Assembly: GCA_020809705.1 (NCBI GenBank)
Contig: CP085827.1
Location: 930,001 to 994,000 of the forward strand
Direction: 5' to 3'
DNA: 64,000 nucleotides
Origin: Calonectria ilicicola
Taxonomy: Eukaryota > Ascomycota > Sordariomycetes > Hypocreales > Nectriaceae
Positions within the stretch are counted from its first letter, which is position 1, and each line of letters starts with the position of its first letter. Below, in pieces: positions 45,638-58,466 of this stretch. Below the pieces are notes generated by a model. It ran no database searches. It saw nothing but the letters and a program-made list of their open reading frames with translations, and was not told where the DNA came from. The translations under genes were made by a program, and so were the position numbers.

Positions 45638-47335
45638 ATGGCCGTCCTCAACAGAACCTCGCGCCCTCCTGCGCTGGCTCCCCGCACCTTTTTGGGCCTC
45701 ACCAAGAAGCAATGGTCGCTCATCACGGTACGATTCCCTTTTTTCGTGCCGCCGAGGCCCAGTCATTGCCTCATTGCTGGAGCCCGTTTACTGACATGGC
45801 CATGGTGCAGTTGACCTTCCAAAACTCGGCTCTTATCTTGGTACGCGCAATCGCCCATTGACCCCTCCACAGTGCCCTGTCATGTCATGACGCTGACTTG
45901 CCAATGTTGCATCTAGATTATGCACTACTCTCGTGTCATGCCCCCCTCCGGCGATCATCGCTATTTCACCTCGACTGCCGTCTTCCTCAACGAAGTCATC
46001 AAGCTCGCCGTCTCGCTGTCGCTTGCCATCTATGAGACATCGAAGACGTTGGCCCCCACCACGCCTGCCACCGTTATGTTCGAGCAAATATACAACACTG
46101 TCTTTGCCGGTGATGGTTGGAAACTTGCCTTGATTGCCGCATTCTACACGCTGCAGAACCTGCTAGCGTATGTGGCTGTTGGCAACCTCGAGGCGGTCCA
46201 CTATCAAATCCTGTACCAGCTCAAGGTATGACTTCCGAGCCGCTGTTCCCAATTGTCGCCCCCAACCGCACGGCGATCAGTGTTTCGGCCAAGACTTTCT
46301 CGTTTCTTGTGTTATAAGACAAAATGACTGACAATTGCCCAGATCCTCATCACCGCTCTTTTCAGCGTTTCTCTTCTCCGCCGACATCTGGGTCCCAAGC
46401 GTTGGGTCGCCCTCATCATCCTGACCACCGGCGTGTGCGTCGTCTCGCTGCCCCAATCAAATGCTTCGTCTGGAAACTATCTTTTACACGACATGACGGA
46501 CCACTTCTTCCCGCGCTCCCTGCATGAGCTTGGCCACGCCCCGGTCGACATGGGTCCGGTCGGCAAGTTTGCAAAGCGCTCTGCTACCTACCAAGGCATC
46601 GATCATGACATTCCGGCACCGGACCCCTTTATGGACTACTCTGTTGGCTTGACGTCTGTCTTGGTTGGCGCCTCCGTCTCTGGCCTCACCGGCGTTTACT
46701 TCGAGAAGCTCCTCAAGGAGAGCCCCACCCAAGCTAGCGTCTGGATCCGCAATGTCCAGCTTAGTTTTTACTCGCTCTTTGCGGCCCTCTTGGGTGGTGT
46801 CTTTTGGCAAGACGGCAGCGGCATCAGCGAGCATGGCTTCTTTGAGGGATACAATTGGGTCGTGTGGAGCGCAGTGTTCCTGCAAGCTGCAGGCGGTCTG
46901 ATTGCCAGTGTCGTCATCCGTGACGCGGACAACATTGTCAAGAACTTTGCAACCAGCATAAGCATCATCATTAGTTCTGTCGTCAGCGTGTTTGTATTTG
47001 ATTTCCAACTTACGTTTACGGTAAGATTTTTTTTCCCTTTTGCGTTTTTGATTGGCCTCGCTAACGCGCAGCTGCAGTTCGTCTTGGGCACATCCCTCGT
47101 ATTGCTCTCCACCTTCATCTACAGCCGATCAGATCGCACACGCCCTGCTCCAATCAACATTGCCAAGTTTGAGAAGCCAGCCATTGAACGCGTATTTACT
47201 CCCCGTGGAACCACAACCACAAGGATGACACTATCGCCCTTTGACAACAACGCCATTGGTATGACCACGAGCCGGCCCAACAGCCCCATGCTCCCCCGGC
47301 AGCCTAGTCGGACCAACTTGAAGCGGGATGAGTGA
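45638..47335 (+). CDS. Golgi nucleotide-sugar transporter (UDP-Gal/UDP-GlcNAc type)
   Basis: This encodes a SLC35A-family antiporter that brings UDP-sugars into the Golgi lumen. I assemble five exons: 45638-45727, 45811-45840 (only 30 nt), 45917-46225, 46343-47020 and 47072-47335. All junctions are phase 0 and the product is 456 residues. The last acceptor could instead be six bases later (exon from 47078). The family start KKQWSLITLTFQNSALILIMHYSR spans exons 1-3. The motifs YFTSTAVFLNEVIKL, LQNLLAYVAVGNL and VHYQILYQLKILITALFS are hallmarks. About ten membrane helices are visible. The loop after TTGVCVVSLPQ is about 60 residues longer than in animal homologues. The C-terminus is a hydrophilic Ser/Pro/Arg tail facing the cytosol. 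Substrate choice between UDP-Gal and UDP-GlcNAc cannot be read from sequence. Confidence 0.9.
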
Positions 47336-48208
47336 TTTGCCCCTCCCTTCTTCACTCTGAGGGTGTGAGAAATTCCACTCAGCAAATCCTCGGATTAAAA
47401 AAAAAGATTACGCCAGCTGGTATTGATGCAGGGTCTCCGGATTCTGTGCGGATATCACTCACGAACTTGCAACGATGTCATGACATGAAATATTTTTTCT
47501 TCTCACATATAAACGGAGAGACATATATACCTATACACTAGATATATCCTAGATGTTCTCGGTACATTTTTTTTTTTTTTGGACAATGGAAAAGACGGAA
47601 ATTTTTGAGGTCTAGGTCTAGAAGGGGCTCCCACTACGGCATCCTGATTGTTGCTGTGCAGGTCAGGACTTGAGGTGAGCAAGGAAAGGGCGCGCAAACC
47701 AGATACCACAAAATGCGCCAATCGTCCATTATTTTGGCGACTTGGATGTTGGAGAGTTAGGTGGGAAAGAATTACAAGTATCCGGATGATGGACGACGTC
47801 GCATTTTGAAATTGTTCACTTTTTTTCTTTTTCTTTTTGGCTGTTTAGAACCATGTGGGAACCTCAGAGCGGCGCTCTAGTATGGGTTTTCAAGTCATTG
47901 GACGGGGGTTCATCGGACGGAAATAGATGTCTATTTTTGCTTCCTAGCTAATACTGCCTCACATTCCAATTGTGTGTGCGTGCGTGATTGAGTGACCATT
48001 TCTCGGGGACAACGGGACGATACTGCTCATTCCCTCTTGCCCCCATAAGGCCCGATGCGTCATCTCCATTAACTTCTAGTCATCTCGGTATACTGTGCGT
48101 TATAATCTCCTTTTCGTGTTTCTTTGATTTTTTTGGGGTGTGTGGAAAAAGTGAGCAGCCTTGGGGAAGTAGTTTATTCCCTGCTATCATGTCATGTGGC
48201 AAGCCCGG
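47336..48208. other. Convergent 3' region
   Basis: The transporter gene and the minus-strand GMPPA-like gene end towards each other. T- and A-runs near 47570 and 47820 are the only visible structure. Confidence 0.5.
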
Positions 48209-49669
48209 TTACATGATGACTTCATTAGTGACATCCTTGGATCAGATATTAGCATGGAAACGGACAATTAGTAAAGAAGGGGGGGTTGACTTACTCGTCG
48301 TAAATCCTTGAAAGGCAAGCAGACGCAGTTCTGGACACGGACCTCATCACCGACACCGCAATCCTTGCCGAGAATGGTAATGCTCTGGACCTTGACACCG
48401 TTCTTGATGATGCTAGTGGAATGGCTACCCACGGGAGTTGGGGTACCCTCAACACGGGCCCAGGCACCAACTCGGCTACCCCAGCCGATGATGGAGTAGA
48501 GAACGCAGGCATCATGCTTGACTTCCGAGTCCTCAAGAACAATGCTTTCCTTGATACGGGCACCCGCACCAACGGTAACTCGGGGTCCAATGCTAACGTT
48601 GGGACCCAGCTTGGCGGTGGGGTGGACGTCGGCAGTAGGGTGGATGAAGACAGGGGGCACAATGTTGGCGCTGGGCGGGGCCAGCTCGTCGCTGCCAGAC
48701 TGCGAGGCCTTTTGGAGGTACAGAGCGTTGGCGGGGACCGCAGAGCCAGCAGTCTTGATCTGGCGCCAGAAGTCCTTGGTCTCGTACACAAAGAACTGCT
48801 TGCTATCGGCCATGTCACCGAGAATGTCCTGCTCGAGACGGATAACCTCGTTCTTCTTGTCACCTTCCTCCTCGTCGACGTCGGGGAGGATGAAGCTGTT
48901 CTCGAGGTTGTCGGACGAGGGGTATGAGACGAGGCGCGGGGGTCGGTCGAGGCGGCGCTTGATGGCGGAGCGGATTGAGGGGAAGATTGCTTCGGTGGAG
49001 AAGAGGTAGACACCGCAGTTGATGAGGTTGCTGATCTGGGACTCGGGCTTCTCAACATAGTGCAGGACTCGGCGGGTGTGGGAGTCGGAGACGATGCAAC
49101 CGAAGTTGGTGGCGGCTTCGTTGCTGACACGGGTTCCGAGAATCACAGCTTCGGCATCCTTTTCGATAAAGAGGTTGAGCATTTCAGCGAGGGGGAACGA
49201 GCAGCAGACATCGGCGTTGAGGACAAAGAGACGCTCGGGGCGGCCCTTGAGGATGGCATCTCGGAAGTGGTAGAGACCACCAGCGGTGCCCAAGGCCTCG
49301 TACTCGCGTAGGTACTTGAGGGTAATGGCTGGGAACTCCTTGGCCGAGTCCTTGATAAAGTCGCGGAATACGGACTCGTCGTAGTAGCCAATGATGTAGA
49401 CCTCCTGGATCTGCTTGTTGGGGACGCGGGCAATGGAGCTCAAGCAGTGCCAGATGATGGGGTGGCCAGCCACCTCAAAGAGGGGCTTGGGCACATCGAG
49501 AGAGAGGGGACGGAATCGAGTTCCTCGGGAAGGGCCGCCGACCTGGAGAAGCAAAAGTTAGCTGAAGTGCCCTCAAGGGAGTTGAAGGGAGGTGAAGCTA
49601 TACCAGGATAACGGCCTTGGTGGCACCCTCCGACTTTGTGCGATGCGCCAAAGGAACCTGAAGCGACAT
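48209..49669 (-). CDS. GMPPA-type mannose-1-phosphate guanylyltransferase homologue
   Basis: Exons 49669-49604, 49542-48295 and 48235-48209 are separated by introns of 61 and 59 nt and give 446 residues. The protein joins a nucleotidyltransferase domain (about 15-300) to a left-handed beta-helix of hexapeptide repeats (about 305-440). Key segments are VGGPSRGTRFRPLSLDVPKPLFEVAG, read across the first intron, then EYEALGTAGGLYHF, FVLNADVC and YVEKPESQISNLINCG. The last nine codons encode DVTNEVIM and the stop, a conserved end. The loop reads GGPSRGTRFRP rather than the GGYGTRLRP of the catalytic subunit. This places it with GMPPA, which in animals is a GDP-mannose-sensing regulator of GMPPB. 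Many fungal annotations simply call it a guanylyltransferase. Location is cytosolic. It supplies or controls GDP-mannose for enzymes such as the GT15 nearby. Confidence 0.9.
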
Positions 49670-51054
49670 GGTTTCGATTGTGAGGGGTTAGAGGGAAGGA
49701 AAGAAGAATGTGAGAAAGAAACGTCGCAAAGGACGGTTCTTGAAGGCTTTTCGGTTGTTGAGAGGTTGTGGAAATGTGGTTGCTGGCCTGTTTCGAGGGT
49801 GCGTCGTTTGGCGGGGAATGTCAAGGCGGTCACTAAGACCAGGGTGCCTGAGCTTGCGCAACGTGGGCGGGAAGCGGGAGGATATGCGATTAAGCGGAAC
49901 AAGGGAGAGCTCTGAAAGCTGTCAACTTTGCGAGTGGCGGCGCTAGGGGGCCGATTCGTTGAAGACAACGGGCGACATCGGCATTGACGATGAAAGTCGC
50001 CTTAAAAAAATAATAAATATGGCTTCGTACTATGGATCTAAGCACTCAATCAATTTAGGGGATTTCCCCCCCTTCTCATCAGCTACGGCGGGCTTCTGCA
50101 GCCACACCAAGGTCACTGTCGCATCGCATCCAAGCAACGTGGGGACCAGCACAGAGCGAGACCCCGGCTTATCGACGGTGAAGAATCCAAGCTCCACGGG
50201 TTTATGCTGGCTACACCGAAGGTGAGGCTCCTTCTCCAATTACTTGTAGCGTATGCCCAATGCTGCCCCACCCGGCCCGCCACCATCTGGGCAGCAGAGC
50301 CCAGCGCTGTGCGTGCTGAGTGGCTAGCCCGCCAACGTTGTTCCTGGCTCTCACTGGGCGCCGTTTGCTTTTTTCAGGGGTCGCTGCCTGGAATCGACAC
50401 CAAGCAAGGCCCAGCCACTCCAATTTTTTTTTCCATTGTCGATACGTACCCTCCAGCACTGGCTCAACTCCTGGCATCATTAATTTCTGTTAATGTAGAA
50501 GAGAATGCGGCCCCAGATATACGATTGAACAGACAATTTATGTTTATGAAGTCAATTGAAGCAAATTGTTTGTCCCTTTACTATCCATATCCGATTTTTA
50601 TAGATTTTTTCCAGGGGACCATGAAGCCCACAATCACGTAATCACGCCTCACCCCTAACACTCATTATCATCCAGCAGTGTTGCGCATGAGCCTCATGCG
50701 CCCCAGCCAGTGAGATGCAGCAAACATCAAACGCTCGTCCCATCATCACCTTCACTTTTCAATCGTCTGCGTATCGTCACTCATTGTCAACAACCAAGCT
50801 CGATTCTTCGTTTCTATCTTTTCTATTTTCTTGATACCCTCTGTATACACACTCTCTCACGTTCTCTCTGTCTCTGTCTTGTTATTTTGCCCTTCACTCC
50901 CCCCTAAGCAACCGTCGCATAGAGGAAAAACTAGCACTGCTGCCAGGTGCTCGACCTGCCAGCCCATTCACTTTCATCGCCCCAACACACAAACAAAATC
51001 TGATTTGTTTGTCTTTCATCTCATTTTTCTTCTCCAAGCCCCAAACAACTACCG
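49670..51054. other. Divergent promoter region
   Basis: This is shared upstream DNA of the GMPPA-like gene (minus) and the dynamin-like gene (plus). No gene is supported. A short AT-rich patch lies at about 50480-50610, and a pyrimidine-rich leader precedes 51055. Confidence 0.5.
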
Positions 51055-54000
51055 ATGTCTTCTGAACGCAGACGTCGGGGGGGCCGCGCCCAGAACCCAA
51101 CCCGCAACAACAACCACATCATCAAGCAAGACCCAGAGTCTTTCACAGAAGTTGGTTCCGTGCACGGCTCTGGAACCACCAACCCCAACCCGTACAGGAG
51201 CTCCTCCAGTGCCTCCAACTACGACGGGAGCTCGTCTATTCAGCCTGTTGAGCAGCCTTTGTATCGTCACGGGCGCTCTGATGCACGTAAGTTCCTGTTA
51301 TCGCCACCCTTCACAAGCAGCATCAATAAACTAACCCCATCATAGCCACGCCTAGTGAGCGCATGACGGAGCCAGAACCTCTTCTCAGAGAGATGAGAAT
51401 GCGCCCGCCATCTGTTGCCGTCGTTCCGATGGCTATTGAAAGCCCCATCAGCGCTGAGCCTAGCGAAAGCTTCTTCCACACGTCCTTTCAGGATATTGGC
51501 AAAAAGCTCAAGGCATGCAACGACACCCTTGGCGAGCTCCAGCAGCTTGGAGTGTCTCATGATGTTCAGCTCCCGGAACTCGTTCTGGTTGGTGATCAGT
51601 CTGCCGGTAAATCGAGTTTGATGTCTGGTCTTGCCAACCTCGAACTGCCACGCAGCGAAGGCACCTGTACTCGTTGTCCCCTTCACATCCGCGTCTCTCG
51701 CAACAATGACTGGTCTTGCCGTGTCTGGTTGAGAAGAGAGTACACTTATCAGCCTCCTCCTGGCCGAGACATTACCGAAAACGATGTCACTGACCAAGAT
51801 CCATTCTTCCCTTGGCGAAAGTTGCCAGTGTCAAAAGTCCATGAATTCAAAACCATGCACGACAAGAACGAGATTGAGGATGTTCTCCGATGGGCCCAGA
51901 TTGCTATTCTGAATGACGACAAGAGCCATACATTATTTATCCCTGGTTCTGGCTCGATCGCCACGAATACATGTATTGATCAGGCTGCTGACGAGGTCAC
52001 GGCGAAATTTTCTCCTAACATTGTGGCCCTCGAAATCAAGGGACCCGAGCTTCCCGACTTGTCATTCTATGACATGCCCGGCATCTTTCAGAACCCCGCC
52101 GATGCTCGCGATGACTACCTCGTCAACGTGGTCAGAAACCTCTCAAAGGACTACATTAAGCATCCATCGGCCATTATCCTTTGCTCGATGCCCATGAACA
52201 GTGATGCCGAAAACTCTTCCACGTTTGGGCTCACTCGCAAACTCCAAGCACTGAACCGAACCATCGGTGTGCTTACCAAGGCCGATCTAATCCCTGAAGG
52301 TGGCAATCATGAACAGTGGTTGTCCATCATGCGAGGTGAAGCACACGAGACTGGCCTTGGATACTTCATCACTTCCCGCCCGAATGGAAAAGATCTTGAT
52401 GAACTCAAGGTGTGGGAGGAACACGTGTTTGAAGACCATTCTTTTGAGAGATGGCCAAGTGCATTTCACTGCTTTTCTGAGCGATGCGGTGTCGAGAGAC
52501 TCAAGGCATTTCTGTCTGAGCGGCTCGGAGAGGAATTTGCAAAGAGGTAAGTTGCTAATTTACGTGCTTTTAGACCACAAACTAACGTCGCCCTCACAGT
52601 CTCCCCGACATCAAGCGCACCCTAAAGGCGCATCTCGAAAGAATCAACACCCAGCTTGGAAAGCTCCCAGAGCTCCCTCCAAACGTCGAGCTTGAGGTGA
52701 AGTCTAGTGTGATGGAGTTTGGCGAACATGCCAGATCAGAACTGAAGCCTGCCGAGTTCTCAAAGCGATACGGTGCCTTGCCAGACAACTTTCGCGATTG
52801 CTTGCTTGAAATGAAGCCCAAATTTACTCTCAAAGACGCGAGTGATATACCGATCATGGAGATTTCGGATGATGAATCTGATGCCGCCTCCACTGTGACG
52901 GCGGTCACCCCCTCCAAGCGACGAACGATGGTGCCACCAACTACCCCAGCCAAGCGGCAACGTCTCGACCAAACCGCAGCTGCGAATTCGTTCAACAACC
53001 ACAACGGACATAACGGTACCAATGGATACATCAAGCCAGAGGATAACCGTGGCAGTGTTCCTCCTCGGCCTTCTCCTGCCGCTCCGAAACGACCCAAATT
53101 TGCTGAACCCTTCACCAGATTCAGTGAGGTTGGACGAGGCTTCCGAACATTACGTCAAGTTCGCGACGAAATCAAGATGAAGACTCGCGCAGGCATGCCT
53201 GACATTATCACCGAAGAGGTTTACAACGACCTGTGTCGCGAAGCCATGCAGCCTTGGCACGGGCCTATGGAAGCATTTCTGGATCAGGTTATGCACCTCC
53301 TTCATGATTTGCTGGATGCGGCTCTCAAGAAATCCTTTGACAAGCTTAGCAAGCGTCTGATTTATCAAGAGTGTCGGAAGCTGCTGAAGCACTATCTGGA
53401 AGACCGCCGTATGGAAACCCGCTCTGCTCTTGGCGTCGTATACCGCCTTGAGACTTATGGCCTCTTCACCATCAACCGAGAGGCTTTCAGCCTGTGTCGT
53501 AAAGAAGAGGAAATTCTCCTGACACGCTTCCGTCATCAAATGCGAATGCAGGCTTCTGGGTACGGCACTGGCCAGCCGCTCATCCCATGGGAGAGTTTGA
53601 CCGATGAGAAGCGCTCGCAGGATGAGAAGCGGCGTGAGGCTGAACTCGCTAAAATTGGTCCCGATCCGTTTGAGCGGGAGCTAGATGTGGTAGCCTACGT
53701 TAGGGGGTACTATCGCTTGGCGGCCCTTCGCTTCGCTGATGCTGTCGCTCTCCACATCACGAACGGGATGATTCCTGAGATTCAAAGAGAGCTACCATAC
53801 TACCTCGACGAAAAGCTAGGCCTTCGGGGTCCGAACGCTGCGAACGTCTACGAGAGGCTCATGGCGGAGGATCAAGCAACCGCGACCAAGCGCCAGAATC
53901 TCAAGGGAGAACGGGAGAAATTCGTCAAAGCTCTCGCGAGCATTGAGGGGCTCGAATCGGGCGACGACTGCCACGACTTTTCTCACATGTCCCAAGATGA

Positions 54001-54055
54001 GCCTCATGATGTTGACGCCCTTATGAGCGGTGCTCTTCAAGATGACGAGGCTTAG
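51055..54055 (+). CDS. Dynamin-related (Mx-like) GTPase with basic insert
   Basis: Exons 51055-51286, 51346-52546 and 52600-54055 (introns of 59 and 53 nt) encode 962 residues. After an about 115-residue disordered Asn/Ser-rich N-terminus lies a dynamin GTPase domain. It shows G1 GDQSAGKSS (about 160), the T-x-CTRCP switch region, G3 DMPG (320) and G4 TKAD (about 388). The middle/stalk region begins with LPDIKRTLKAHL and resumes after residue 650 with FSEVGRGFRTLRQVRDEI. The C-terminal GED includes DVVAYVRGYYRLAALRFADAV. The stalk is interrupted at about 560-645 by a Ser/Asp/Pro-rich insert with the basic clusters SKRRT, AKRQR and PKRPK. There is no pleckstrin or proline-rich domain, so it is not a classical endocytic dynamin. 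Pezizomycotina carry several such uncharacterised Mx-like genes. Role and location are unknown, though the basic clusters could be nuclear signals. Confidence 0.88.
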
Positions 54056-57000
54056 TTTGGCCTTGTGATTTTTTTTTAATATTGTTTTTCTTCTCTTGGC
54101 AGCACAGTTAGCTCGGCTGGTTCAAGGGCTGATTATATGAAAAGTTTACGGCACGGATTTTAGTTGTTTTCTACCCCTTCTCGTATTTTCTTTGTTTCCC
54201 ACAACCTTGTGTGCCAGGTGGGCATCCCGTTTAGGGTAAATGTGTATTATTGGAATTAGTTTGGTTTGTTGATTGGACTTGATTCTTGTGCAAGACGCGC
54301 CGCAGGATTCCGATTGAGGATATGGAGGCTTCCCTGCGATTTGTGGTGTGCTGATTCGCCACCATGGCTTGCACTTGGACGAGAGCTGAAGGATAAAGTG
54401 GTAATGGATGGACGGATCGGTTAAAAGGGGATCTACAACATCCCGGGCAGTACAAGGAAGTTGTTGACAAGTCTGGTACCGCAAGCTAGTAAAATCTTGT
54501 GCGGGTCATCAGACCTCTTAGGTAGCTGAAATATAATGCATGTGTCAATAAAAGTGGACTAGCTCAGTGGTAGCAGACGAGCCGAGATCCGAATAAGTGT
54601 GACGAGTAATGGCCGACCGCGTGGCACTGAGTGTAAAGAAGCCTAGTATGCGAGATGCCATGCCGATAGCCTGAATGCCAAGGAGATTGGTTACATGAGG
54701 TGCCGCACATGGTGTGGGAGGGAACCAACGATGGTGGCGCCTAAAGGAAATCGTACCATATGGCCAAGCTAAGCTATAACATATATTTAATGTTAATTGG
54801 ATTGTACTTTGCTCCTAACACGAGACTAGTAAGGCTCAGCTGAAGAATGATGAATGATTGTTTGTAAAGTGGCAGTGTCGCTGGCCAGCTACGGCCCGGG
54901 CATCCGCCATTTCTCGCCGCGGACGAGCCCTTTCAGTGGCGTCCATTGATTCGAATTTCTCAGTCGCAGCTATTTGAGAAAATTGACACCAAATCAAGGG
55001 TTTCTATTGGAGGGTGGGCACTTCACCATGGGGGTAAAGGGGTGAGAAGCGGCCAGGATATTTGCTGGAGTGCCATTTTGGAGGGAGGACACACGTGAAA
55101 CCCCGCATCCAGCTGCCAGAACCTGCCGGGTATTACTTGGCACATAATTATTGGAGCTGTGATTTGTAGACTTGCAAGCGGTCGGGAACATTGGAGTCAG
55201 GTGATGCTTGAACAGAGGTGTCTTATTTGGTTCACTGCCAGCTACCATCCAAGAACAATTTTTAAGGCCATTACTCAATTGCTTGCGATTTCATGCAATC
55301 CATGACATTAAATATTTGGAAAGATGTTAGTCTTTTTATTGCAACTACAAGCTGCTTTAGTTCTACGATTCTGCCAGTTCTGTCATGCCTAGCTACCCAC
55401 CTGCCATCTAAATGGAGCGTAGAAAGCATATTGTAGTGCAAAGCTTTTGGTACGGCAATTAAAAACCCTGCCAAACCTCATACTCCCCCTCCCGTACTGC
55501 CAAATTTCGGTATTTGCTAAACCACTAAAAGCACGGTCAAGACTGGGCTGGGGTGGTTCATCAGCCAGTGTTTGAATGAAGACAAGCAAGCACGGAATGG
55601 ATAAACCCTCAGCCGCAATTACAAATATTCGCTCTGACGGCGGCACCATACCGGCACCATACCGCTGCCAGCAAGGCGCTAACGGAAGGATTCATGGCGT
55701 TCCTATGCTGTCAGATTGCCGTTCGCCGCGGTGCAGCAGCTCCCGCCTGACTCAGCTCATGGCTGCACTCGTATGTCGGCTTCGTTCCCGCGTCTCCGGC
55801 TCCAGATCCACTCTCGGCCCACCCCCCTCGGAGTATCCAGACACCCTCAGGTTCAGCTTCAGTTCCAGAACATCATCAAGTGCATCCCAGCCAAAGATAG
55901 ATTTTCTGCCAAGTCAGCAGCACGGTACCGTCGAGATGGATCATCGTGCAGGTGTTCCCGAGACTACATGTTCCCAGTTTGTCGGTACTTGCGCTCAATG
56001 CAGCATCTTGATCCAGGAAGATGCTTGCTGAGCCTGTCCGATGGCGATAAGGTGCTTTTTAGCTGTCAATCACTTCGATTGCACTCTGAATGGCAATTCT
56101 CGACATCATCAAAGGTAGCCAAGGCGATGGAATATTTGTAAGTCCAATTTTTTAATGTGGACCACTCTCGCAGTAAGCATCATAAGCCCAAATACCTTTC
56201 AACCTAGCGCGCTCATTTAGAAGTAATACACTATTCTCATACGTTGACAAAGTCACTTTCTTATAATTGCAAGTCTACAGTGTCGATTCACGTGCTTCAG
56301 CTCCTCACTCACCCAGCAATATTGACAGCGCAGCTGTGAAACGAATTATACGGATGGTGCTTGACTAATCTCGCCTCAGCGCCCATTATCGTTTTCGGCC
56401 CTGTCATCCGAACCCTACCTGGGGCCCTGCCTCCAGACCGTGGCCCAGTCATGTGCAGCCTCGTTTACAAAACCTGGGGCCCTAGGGTTAGCGCTCCGAG
56501 AATCCTGAGCTAAAGACGGGTTTGTTTGCGACAAGTGCCGAGGGAAGACGCGTGGGTGCCGTGAGCTGACTTGATGTGGTCTTACACTTCACGGGTCGCA
56601 CCGATTCTTGCAGTAGTGAGGGTCCATGGTTGGTGATTGAGCGCACAATCGACATTAGAGCTGGGTGCTGTCCAGCGCGATCACCCCCAAGCTAATCTAG
56701 CATCGGCCTTATTTCTGCATGAGTATCGCCGTCCGGGGAATACGACAGACTGTGTAGCCGAGCCAGACTTGTTCCCCAGGTCAGACTGACATTTTAGGTG
56801 GCGAGTGTATTGCAATTACAAGTTATTTCGTCGACCCCAAAACGTCGCTGCACCTGAACAGACAGCCCCAAGATTTCGGGGTCTCCCCACTGGATCGGCT
56901 GTCAAGTACCACCAGCGTGGGCGAATAAAGGCTGAATGAGGACCATGTACCAAGCATCATGCCACCCTCGGCACAATAAAAGTCGGGTTTTGAGCCAAAT

Positions 57001-58466
57001 GATCCGGCATGGATGCCCGCCCCAGCACACACCACTTCAACTCCAACAGCCAAAATGAGGGGCCAACGGTTTCTTGACTCCTCCACCTTTCTCTGGCTTT
57101 TTGGCCCCGCACTCCCCCAGGTCCCCCGGAACCTTGCAGGTCCTCCACGTTTTAGAGCCTGTTAGGGCCAGTCCAGCAGATCAAGCCGTTGCTGTTTTCG
57201 GGTGCGAGGGAGGGGAAGCCGTCAACGCATTGGGTGGATGAATCCACGGTCCTATTTTACCGGTTTTCCCACCAAACTTGCAAGGATGGCTGGTCAGGCC
57301 GCCCCATCTAGCGCTCCCCGACGTTACCTCAGGACCGCCAAATGCCACACCATCCTGGGCCAAAAAGCAATGTCAGTGTCAATTGCAAGGACTGGAGCGA
57401 TGGGTTAATTCGCACTCGCCGCTGGTGAGGCTCGCCTTGGTCGTTTTTCAGGTCACGGAGAGTGGACTTTTGTGCAGTGGCAGCCCAAAACGTGTCACAT
57501 TGGCTTGAAACCGAGACGGAAGAAATGCTTGTCCAGGAGCACCATGGCCGCTCCGTTTTACTCTCAAACTCACTTCATTTCAATATGCAGTTGCAAAATA
57601 AACGCCGTGCTAACGAGGTGTTTTGTTAAGAATTTTAAGATGCAAAACTCAATCTTCTCTCCACCAGTTCTGGTGTCATATTACGGCTGGAGCCGACGGA
57701 CCGGAGTCATCACTCACAGTGCATCGTTCGCGGTGTGGCGTCTGGGTACTCTTGAAAAATTCGTGATCCTGTCGTTCTCTCAGTGGCACACCACCCCATG
57801 CTTACGAACTGAAGGATCAACGGTCCCTTCAACAGAACCATGGCACGCTAGCCACCCTTTGCCTGCAGGTCCCGAGCTCGTGATTTTCCCAGTCTATGCT
57901 CTGGGGAGTTCGGTGAAACTGGCCATTGGAGTCACTCGAGAACTTTTTTCTATTAACCATGAGACTCGAAATTTTGCCGCTCCAGTGAGCAAGTACCCTG
58001 GTCTGCAATGAGCAGATCCCCGCAAAGATCTTGCCTCCTCTGAACCCTTGACATACTTAAACCAGGTAACCTTAACAAACATGAGACTTTTTAAGCTTGT
58101 GACGGCTGCAAAAGGGAAAAAGGACTGTCGTCTGAAGTCGAGCATCCCTGCCCGCCTTTCCACCCCGGTTGACACTGGGGCTCCCACACCCCCAGGTCGG
58201 GGCTACCCCCCGCCATTCCCGATGTGTCGTCCACACCCATTCCGTCGTGCTGTGGTAGCTCCGAGGGTGGCCAGACGCAGATGCACAACGGAGCTCTTGC
58301 AGCCAAATATAATATAAGTGGAACAATGATCCCCTCTGCTTTGGACCTTTTCCCTCGTCAATCTCCATCCACAAGACTGCTCCTCAGCTGTCTCATTGTT
58401 TGGGCGCTCACCTCATCCGTCTTTAAACACATACCCCATACTTGACCCGAAAGGAGTCACTGCACA
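54056..58466. other. Intergenic, 4.4 kb
   Basis: No gene is supported. Frames at 55576-56141 and 57472-58011 lack domains, signal peptides and plausible composition. A tRNA-like A-box occurs near 54556, but no B-box follows at the right distance. The last 400 bases are the promoter of the sugar transporter. Confidence 0.45.
58163..58213. promoter_or_regulatory. Cluster of Cre1/CreA-type sites
   Basis: Three matches to the SYGGRG consensus of the carbon catabolite repressor lie within 51 bases: minus strand at 58163-58168 (ccgggg), plus strand at 58175-58180 (ctgggg), and minus strand at 58208-58213 (gcgggg). They are 254-304 bases upstream of a sugar transporter start. Single matches are common by chance. 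The clustering and the gene's function make repression by glucose plausible. Confidence 0.4.

Noticed and set aside
54553..54620. tRNA-like start with an A-box (tagctcagtggtag)
   Set aside because: No B-box matching GGTTCRANNCC follows at tRNA distance, and the arms do not pair into a cloverleaf, so I treat it as a chance match or a decayed fragment.
55576..56141. Two overlapping frames of about 150 residues
   Set aside because: No hydrophobic pattern, domain or paralogue supports either, and both lie in an otherwise empty region.
57472..58011. A 179-residue plus-strand frame upstream of the sugar transporter
   Set aside because: Composition is not protein-like, there is no domain, and it occupies the probable promoter of the transporter.
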